Source: JBIOWF01 sp044868295 (GTDB lineage: Bacteria > Actinomycetota > Actinomycetes > Streptosporangiales > Streptosporangiaceae). From it: 11,061 bases of DNA. Under the pieces are notes generated by a model, which was given only the letters and a program-made list of their open reading frames with translations, did not search any database and was not told the DNA's origin. The stretch is from positions 1 to 11,061 of the forward strand of contig JBIOWF010000119.1 of NCBI GenBank assembly GCA_044868295.1, in the 5' to 3' direction. Positions 6,872-11,061 of this stretch are shown piece after piece (the first letter of the stretch is position 1; each line of letters begins with the position of its first letter). The translations under genes and the position numbers were made by a program.

Positions 6872-8707
6872 ATGGCGCTGCGTGCCGCAGCCTCCCTGAT
6901 CATGTTGGCGGGGTTCTTCGCGGTGGCGGTGGTTCAGTTCGCCGGTGCGGTGGCATTGGCCGTACGGCTCGCCACCGTCGGGCCGAGCATCATCGCCGTG
7001 AAGCTGACCTGGCTGCTCGTCGCCGTGCCCTCCTGGGCTATCGGCCGTGCGACATGGAATGCCATAAGGACCCGGCCGGACCTCCCTACCGGTCTGCTTG
7101 TGACTCCCGATCAGGCGCCGCTGCTGTGGCAGACCGTGCGTGATCTGGCGAACGAGGTGGGCACCCGCCCGCCCGATGAGATCTGGCTGACCCCTGACGT
7201 CAACGCCTCGGTGTTCGAGAGCTCCCGGCTGCTGGGGCTGATCGGCGGAGAGCGCCGCCTGCATGTCGGGCTGCCGCTGCTGCACACGATGACCGTCAGC
7301 CAAGTGCGCGCCGTGCTCGCCCATGAGCTGGGCCACTACTCGCGGGAACACACACGTCTGGCGGCGCCCGCCTACCGGGGCAGGCTGGTGATCGCGAGCA
7401 CTCTCGACCGGATCAGCCCCTACAACCCGGTCGGTTGGATCTTCAAGGGGTACGGCAGGCTCTATGTTCTCGCCGACAATACGGTGGCCCGCCGGCAGGA
7501 GCTGGAGGCGGACCTGGCCGCGGCCCGGGTCGCGGGCCGGGACGCCGCGGCCAGTGCGCTGCGCGAGGTCCACGTTCTGGACGCCGCCTGGGATTTCTTC
7601 TGGTTCTCCTACGTCCGGCCCGGATGGGAGTCCGGGTTCGCCCCGGACGATGTCTTCGCCGGGTTCGGCGAGTTGATGGCGGCACGTACGGACGAACTGG
7701 ACGAGCTGCGGTCCAGCGCACCTGAAGAGTCCGGGTCGAAGTGGGACGCCCATCCCCCGCTGGCCAAGCGGATCTCCGTGATCCTGGCTGCCCCGCAGAC
7801 CCCGGTCACGCCCGACGAGCGGCCGGGACGCGTACTGCTGCGCGATTTCGCCGAGTCGGGCCGCCGCCTTCAAAGAGAGGCGATGGACGGTGGCGATCGC
7901 ACCGTGCTCGCCTGGCCGGAGTTCACCGCGGCCGCCCTTGACGCCGGGCTCCAGAGAGAGGCGGACGCGACGTTCCGTACGATCGCGCGGGTGGCCGGAC
8001 ACGCGGAGATCGGCCTGGCCGACGTATTCGACCTCATCGCGGCAGGAAGACTGATCGAGATCGGCCAGCCTCTTTTCCCCGATGCCACCCGCCGGGAGGT
8101 CGGCTCACTCTTCGCGGAACCGCTGGAGTCCCTGCTTCAGCTCGCGGCCAGCAGGTCGGGCGTCGCTCGATGGCGGCATTCCTGGTCCGGCCCGGCCGAG
8201 TTCCTCGATCGGAACGGAGTCCCGCCGCCACTCGATGAGATCGCCAAGCTGGCCGTCTCCTCCGGCGGTCTCGACAAGGCGCTGGCGGAGCTCGACCAGC
8301 TCGGTATCGAGATCGGGAGCGCGTCGGTGGCCGAACGAGCGCCGACCACGTTCGGTTCGATGGTGCTGGGCGGCCTGGCGAATGTGAAGGTCGACGACAT
8401 CGAGTACGACCTGGTGGTGCTCACGACCGGGCTCGTCCTGGTGCCCGACCCGGGAAAGACGGACAAGGGCCGTCGCAGGCTGGCGGAACTGATCGAGTCG
8501 ACGTCGGCGGCGAAGCCGGCCGAGTGGCACCGCTTCGTGGCGTACGAGCAGATCGCTTCGGCGACGGTGTCCAAGCGACTGCCCGTCGTGGCGGAGCTGA
8601 CCCTCCACGGAGGACAGACGTTGCGTGTGCGGGAGAAGCTCCTCAGCGAGGAGCTCGGCGAGTCCAGCCGCGACGCACTGCTCGCCGTACTGGATGGGCT
8701 CATTTGA
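6872..8707 (+). CDS. membrane-bound M48 family zinc metallopeptidase with a long C-terminal extension
   Basis: From ATG 6872 the protein has 611 residues. Two hydrophobic segments (about 7-31 and 38-58) anchor it. An M48 catalytic domain follows: AVLAHELGHYSREH holds the HExxH zinc motif (151-155), RRQELEADLAAARVAG (about 207-222) supplies the third, glutamate, ligand, and KWDAHPPLAKRIS (about 290-302) is the usual M48 HPP-xRI signature. The roughly 300 residues after that are not part of the HtpX/Ste24 core. They comprise helical repeats and, from about 505, a beta-rich end (DIEYDLVVLTTGLVLVP, AELTLHGGQTLRV) reminiscent of a bacterial PH-like fold. I chose ATG 6872 because GAGAG at 6857-6861 gives a fair ribosome binding site and the first membrane helix starts there; ATGs at 6767, 6818 and 6827 would overlap the divergent gene. 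Substrate unknown; membrane protein quality control is the usual role of the family. Confidence 0.88.
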   Translation: MALRAAASLIMLAGFFAVAVVQFAGAVALAVRLATVGPSIIAVKLTWLLVAVPSWAIGRATWNAIRTRPDLPTGLLVTPDQAPLLWQTVRDLANEVGTRPPDEIWLTPDVNASVFESSRLLGLIGGERRLHVGLPLLHTMTVSQVRAVLAHELGHYSREHTRLAAPAYRGRLVIASTLDRISPYNPVGWIFKGYGRLYVLADNTVARRQELEADLAAARVAGRDAAASALREVHVLDAAWDFFWFSYVRPGWESGFAPDDVFAGFGELMAARTDELDELRSSAPEESGSKWDAHPPLAKRISVILAAPQTPVTPDERPGRVLLRDFAESGRRLQREAMDGGDRTVLAWPEFTAAALDAGLQREADATFRTIARVAGHAEIGLADVFDLIAAGRLIEIGQPLFPDATRREVGSLFAEPLESLLQLAASRSGVARWRHSWSGPAEFLDRNGVPPPLDEIAKLAVSSGGLDKALAELDQLGIEIGSASVAERAPTTFGSMVLGGLANVKVDDIEYDLVVLTTGLVLVPDPGKTDKGRRRLAELIESTSAAKPAEWHRFVAYEQIASATVSKRLPVVAELTLHGGQTLRVREKLLSEELGESSRDALLAVLDGLI

Positions 8708-8918
8708 GCGCCCGAAGACTGGATCGTGTGTCCGGGAGCTCAACACCGGGCGAGCCGGGCGGTGCTGCGGAGCAGGCGCGCAGGACGGGCGGTACCGGCG
8801 TTATGGATGCGTTTGCGCTGATCGGCGCGCGTCCCGCGATCACGCCAGAGGCGTCCTGGCAGCTCTAAACCCGCAATGCGACCAGGCCATGACGATACGG
8901 AATCTTAACACGAAACTC
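8708..8918. other. spacer downstream of the M48 gene
   Basis: About 210 bases separate the peptidase stop from the transporter promoter. A 21-codon frame (8803-8868) has no ribosome binding site or recognisable product. I see no strong terminator hairpin followed by a T-run. Confidence 0.4.
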
Positions 8919-8947
8919 TTGTCCAATCGTTGAACAATACCTAGATT
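8919..8947 (+). promoter_or_regulatory. promoter of the MFS gene overlapped by an inverted repeat
   Basis: TTGTCC (8919-8924) and TAGATT (8942-8947) are 17 bases apart, a good sigma70-type promoter with a start near 8953 and a leader of about 97 bases. The inverted repeat TTGTCCAA-TCG-TTGAACAA (8919-8937, one mismatch between 8-base arms) coincides with the -35 element and most of the spacer. A repressor bound there would block RNA polymerase. The TTGT...ACAA form resembles operators of GntR-family (FCD-type) regulators, but no regulator gene adjoins it. Confidence 0.55.
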
Positions 8948-9049
8948 GTGGGTGGGCTCGGCCCGAGTCACGAGACGATCGGGGCACCATCGTTCCTGGC
9001 CGGATCTGGTGTCGTCTCCTTCTGAACGCAGGTAGCGAGGTGCTCCACC

Positions 9050-10330
9050 ATGACGACATCGCCCGCACGGCGACCGGCTACCGACATGTACGGAGAACCG
9101 GAGGGCAGGGCCTCCGACTGGTACTACACGCTGGGCCGGAGAGGCCGGCGGGCGTTCAAGGGAGCGTTCCTCGGCTTCGCCCTTGACTCCTACGACTTCT
9201 GGGTGCTCCCGCTCAGCCTCAGCGCGATCGCCGCGACCTTCAATCTCGGCAAGCCCGAGACCGGCCTGCTGGCGACCGTGACCCTGGTGTACTCGGCGCT
9301 CGGCGGCATCTTCGCGGGCGTGCTCGCGGACAGCATCGGCCGGGTCAAAACGCTCATGGTCACGGTCATCACCTATGCGGCGTTCACCGCTTTGTGCGGC
9401 CTGGCCACGAACTACGAGACACTGCTGATCTTCCGCGCGTTGCAGGGCCTCGGGTTCGGCGGGGAATGGGCGGCCGGAGCCATCCTGGTGGCCGAGTACG
9501 CGCAGGCACGGCACCGTGGCCGGGCCGTCGCGATGATCCAGAGCTCATGGGCCGTCGGCTGGGGGCTGGCCGTCCTGGTCTACACGCTGGTGTTCAACCT
9601 GGTCGACGAGAGCCTCGCCTGGCGGGTGCTCTTCTGGACCGGGGCGCTGCCCGCGCTGCTGGTCATCTACCTGCGGCGCAACATCGCCGACGCCAACGTC
9701 TTCGCCGAGAGCAGGCAGCGGTCCGCCCGGGTCTCCTTCTTCAAGATCTTCCGGGGCGGGCTGGCTCGGATCACGTTTTTCGCGATGCTCCTCGCCACCG
9801 GAGCCCAGGGTGGCTACTACACCCTGGCCACCTGGGTGCCCAACTATCTCAAGACAGAGCGCGGCCTGTCCGTGATCGGCACCGGAGGCTACCTGGCCTT
9901 CCTCATCACCGGCGCGTTCTGCGGCTACCTGACCGGCGGCTACTTCACCGACAAGATCGGGCGGAAGAAGACGTTCGCTACCTTCGCGGCGCTCAGCGGA
10001 GTGCTCATCCTGCTGTACACGCGGCTTCCGACCAGCGCAAACGCGTACGTGCTGTTCCTCGGGTTCCCCCTGGGGTTCACCTCCTCCGCGATCTTCTCGG
10101 GATTCGGCGCGTACCTGTCCGAGCTCTACCCGAGCCACATGCGCGGCACCGGTCAGGGCTTCACGTACAACGTGGGCCGCGGTATCGGTGCCCTCTTCCC
10201 CACCGTCATCGGCTATCTCGCCACGACCTACAGCGTGGGCGGTGCGATGGCGTTCGGCGCCGGGACGTACGGGATCGCGCTCCCGGCGCTGCTCGGCCTG
10301 CCGGAAACCCGGGGCACCGACCTGGCCTGA
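9050..10330 (+). CDS. MFS transporter, sialate/carboxylate:proton symporter type
   Basis: The 426-residue protein has a hydrophilic N-terminal tail of about 35 residues and the 12-helix pattern of the major facilitator superfamily. The first helix holds GFALDSYDFWVLPL (42-54), like the LDGFD motif of NanT and aromatic-acid symporters. The loop 2-3 signature GVLADSIGRVK (90-100), helix 4-5 RALQGLGFGGEWAAGAILVAEY (129-150) and loop 8-9 GYFTDKIGRKK (297-307) are all present. It should import a small carboxylate or acidic sugar with protons across the cytoplasmic membrane; the substrate cannot be told from sequence. GAGG at 9037-9040 lies 9 bases before the ATG. It appears to be a single-gene unit with its own promoter and operator. 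No catabolic enzyme for a likely substrate adjoins it, although the GH3 hexosaminidase lies 6.5 kb away. Confidence 0.9.
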   Translation: MTTSPARRPATDMYGEPEGRASDWYYTLGRRGRRAFKGAFLGFALDSYDFWVLPLSLSAIAATFNLGKPETGLLATVTLVYSALGGIFAGVLADSIGRVKTLMVTVITYAAFTALCGLATNYETLLIFRALQGLGFGGEWAAGAILVAEYAQARHRGRAVAMIQSSWAVGWGLAVLVYTLVFNLVDESLAWRVLFWTGALPALLVIYLRRNIADANVFAESRQRSARVSFFKIFRGGLARITFFAMLLATGAQGGYYTLATWVPNYLKTERGLSVIGTGGYLAFLITGAFCGYLTGGYFTDKIGRKKTFATFAALSGVLILLYTRLPTSANAYVLFLGFPLGFTSSAIFSGFGAYLSELYPSHMRGTGQGFTYNVGRGIGALFPTVIGYLATTYSVGGAMAFGAGTYGIALPALLGLPETRGTDLA

Positions 10331-10335
10331 CCGGC

Positions 10336-10390
10336 GCGAATGCAGTGCGAATGCACTACGGATGCAGCACGAATCCAGCACGGATGCAGC
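10336..10390 (+). repeat. five tandem 11-base repeats
   Basis: Five consecutive units follow RCGRATGCAGC: GCGAATGCAGT, GCGAATGCACT, ACGGATGCAGC, ACGAATCCAGC, ACGGATGCAGC. They start 5 bases after the MFS stop codon. The last two units, with their following sequence, form part of the larger repeat and recur at 10422-10443; a single diverged unit is at 10475-10485. The 11-base period is close to one helical turn. Confidence 0.8.
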
Positions 10391-10513
10391 GCCGCCCCCA
10401 GGTCCGCCTCACCTGATCGGCACGAATCCAGCACGGATGCAGCGCCGCCTCCAGGTCCGCCTCACCTGATCGGCGCGGATTCAGCGCCGCCTCAGGTCCG
10501 GCTCACCTGGCCG
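10367..10513 (+). repeat. 53-base tandem repeat (two full copies and a shortened third) with a hairpin in each
   Basis: Copies at 10367-10419 and 10420-10472 differ at one base. A third at 10473-10513 has lost an internal 11-base unit plus one base and is more diverged. Each carries CAGGT-7 bases-ACCTG, a 5-base-pair stem-loop (10399-10415, 10452-10468, 10493-10509). The arms stay perfect in all three although the third copy's loop has changed. The third copy covers the TGA stop (10503-10505) of the AraC-type gene. The block fills the convergent gap between the MFS and AraC-type genes. No T-run follows, so classic intrinsic termination is not evident. Confidence 0.8.
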
Positions 10514-10856
10514 GCGGACAGAAACGCTCGCGGTAGGCCGTCGGGCTGAGCCCGGTCTGCCGCCGCAACTGTGCCCGCAGATTCGAGGCGGTCCCGAGGC
10601 CGCTGAGCCGGGCCACAATGTCGAACCGGAGCTCACCGCGCTCGATGAGCCGACAGGCCAGCGCCACCCGTTCGGCCGTGAGCCATGCCAGGGGCGTGGT
10701 GCCGAGCTGGGTCCCGAACCGCCGGTGCAGGGTGGCCGGGCTGACCACCGCGTGGTCCGCCAGGTCCGCGATGGTCAGCGGGTGGTCCAGCCGTTCCTGG
10801 GCCCAGGCGAGCACGGAGGCAAGGGAGGTGTCCGGTACGGCCGGGAACTGAGCCAC
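10503..10856 (-). CDS. stand-alone AraC/XylS-type helix-turn-helix protein (GlxA-like C-terminal domain)
   Basis: The 117 residues form just the DNA-binding domain of an AraC-family regulator. The first HTH is LTIADLADHAVVSPATLHRRF (about 27-47), the second is around FDIVARLSGLGTASNLRAQLRRQTGLSPTAYRERF (78-112). TTPLAWLTAERVALACRLIERG closely resembles GlxA-type regulators, which normally carry a DJ-1/PfpI-like sensor domain of about 200 residues in front. Here that domain is missing: directly upstream, 18 bases away and in the same frame, is the stop codon of a TPR-like gene. The GTG start (10854-10856) has no clear ribosome binding site, so expression may depend on translational coupling. 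It could be a functional single-domain regulator or the remains of a truncated gene. The frame is intact and both HTH motifs look sound. Confidence 0.75.
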   Translation of the reverse strand: MAQFPAVPDTSLASVLAWAQERLDHPLTIADLADHAVVSPATLHRRFGTQLGTTPLAWLTAERVALACRLIERGELRFDIVARLSGLGTASNLRAQLRRQTGLSPTAYRERFCPPAR

Positions 10857-10874
10857 GGTGGCCCGAGGGCGCGC

Positions 10875-11061
10875 TCACGGGTCGTCCGCCGTGACGGCAT
10901 CGGCCTCGGCGATCAGGTCGAACGCCTCACCATGCCTGCCGAGCGAGCGCAGGACGTCGGCCAACCGGTGCAGCGAGAGCACGAGCGCGGCTCCGCCCTC
11001 CGTACGTGTGAGAGCGACGGATTCCGTCGCCGGCGGCAGCGCGTCGGCCGGGCGGCCGGCC
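10875..11061 (-). CDS. C-terminal end of a TPR-like protein (cut by the window edge)
   Basis: A minus-strand frame enters from the right edge and ends at TGA 10875-10877, giving 62 residues. Its end, LHRLADVLRSLGRHGEAFDLIAEADAV, has the helix pattern and spacing of a tetratricopeptide repeat, preceded by AALVLS and a Pro/Ala-rich stretch. Codon third positions are almost all G or C, supporting real coding. Many actinomycete regulatory or STAND-type proteins end in such repeats, but the family cannot be named from this fragment. It precedes the AraC-type gene by 18 bases on the same strand, probably in one transcript. Confidence 0.65.
   Translation of the reverse strand, partial: AGRPADALPPATESVALTRTEGGAALVLSLHRLADVLRSLGRHGEAFDLIAEADAVTADDP

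Noticed and set aside
6596..8002. Minus-strand frame of 468 codons
   Set aside because: Antisense shadow of the M48 gene with low-complexity Arg/Gly/Pro composition.
8803..8868. 21-codon frame between the M48 and MFS genes
   Set aside because: No ribosome binding site, no promoter directly upstream and no known small-protein pattern.
10336..10513. CRISPR array
   Set aside because: The repeats are contiguous and nested, without unique spacers of regular length, and no cas genes are nearby.

Overview
The window comes from a very GC-rich actinomycete. GC-rich third codon positions, GTG starts, leaderless-looking transcripts, a KstR2-type TetR regulator, an actinobacterial NACHT-type remnant and a GlxA-type AraC HTH all fit. 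A Streptosporangiales-like or Streptomyces-like host is likely, but that placement is inference.

Layout. 1-321: no gene I can support; a possible leftward promoter lies near 154-182. 322-816 (-): remnant of a membrane-anchored NACHT/STAND-type NTPase, with an in-frame amber codon and truncation just before the Walker A loop. 981-2468 (-): glycoside hydrolase family 3 beta-N-acetylhexosaminidase, preceded by an AT-rich 19-bp operator-like palindrome. 2569-3957 (-): PhoD-type alkaline phosphatase/phosphodiesterase without an export signal. 3958-4383: long divergent spacer with two boxes resembling the mycobacterial KstR2 operator, the second overlapping the promoter of the next gene. 4384-5073 (+): KstR2-like TetR regulator. 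5129-5821 (+): AlkD-like HEAT-repeat DNA glycosylase. 5875-6828 (-): TPR-like protein of unknown function. 6872-8707 (+): membrane M48 metallopeptidase with a long C-terminal extension. 9050-10330 (+): MFS carboxylate/sialate-type transporter behind a well-formed promoter overlapped by an inverted repeat. 10331-10513: nested tandem repeats between convergent genes. 10503-10856 (-): stand-alone AraC-type HTH protein. 10875-11061 (-): C-terminal end of a TPR-like protein running off the right edge.

How the genes relate. This is mostly a patchwork of independent single-gene units rather than one pathway. The GH3 and PhoD enzymes point the same way and could both serve scavenging or wall turnover. 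The KstR2-like repressor probably controls itself and has its main targets elsewhere, since no steroid-catabolism gene is present here. The TPR protein and the M48 peptidase are divergent from a spacer of about 45 bp. I did not find a convincing new multi-gene system. The most informative observations are the decayed NACHT gene, the KstR2-type operators without cognate catabolic genes, the promoter/operator of the MFS gene, and the nested repeat that runs over the stop codon of the AraC-type gene.
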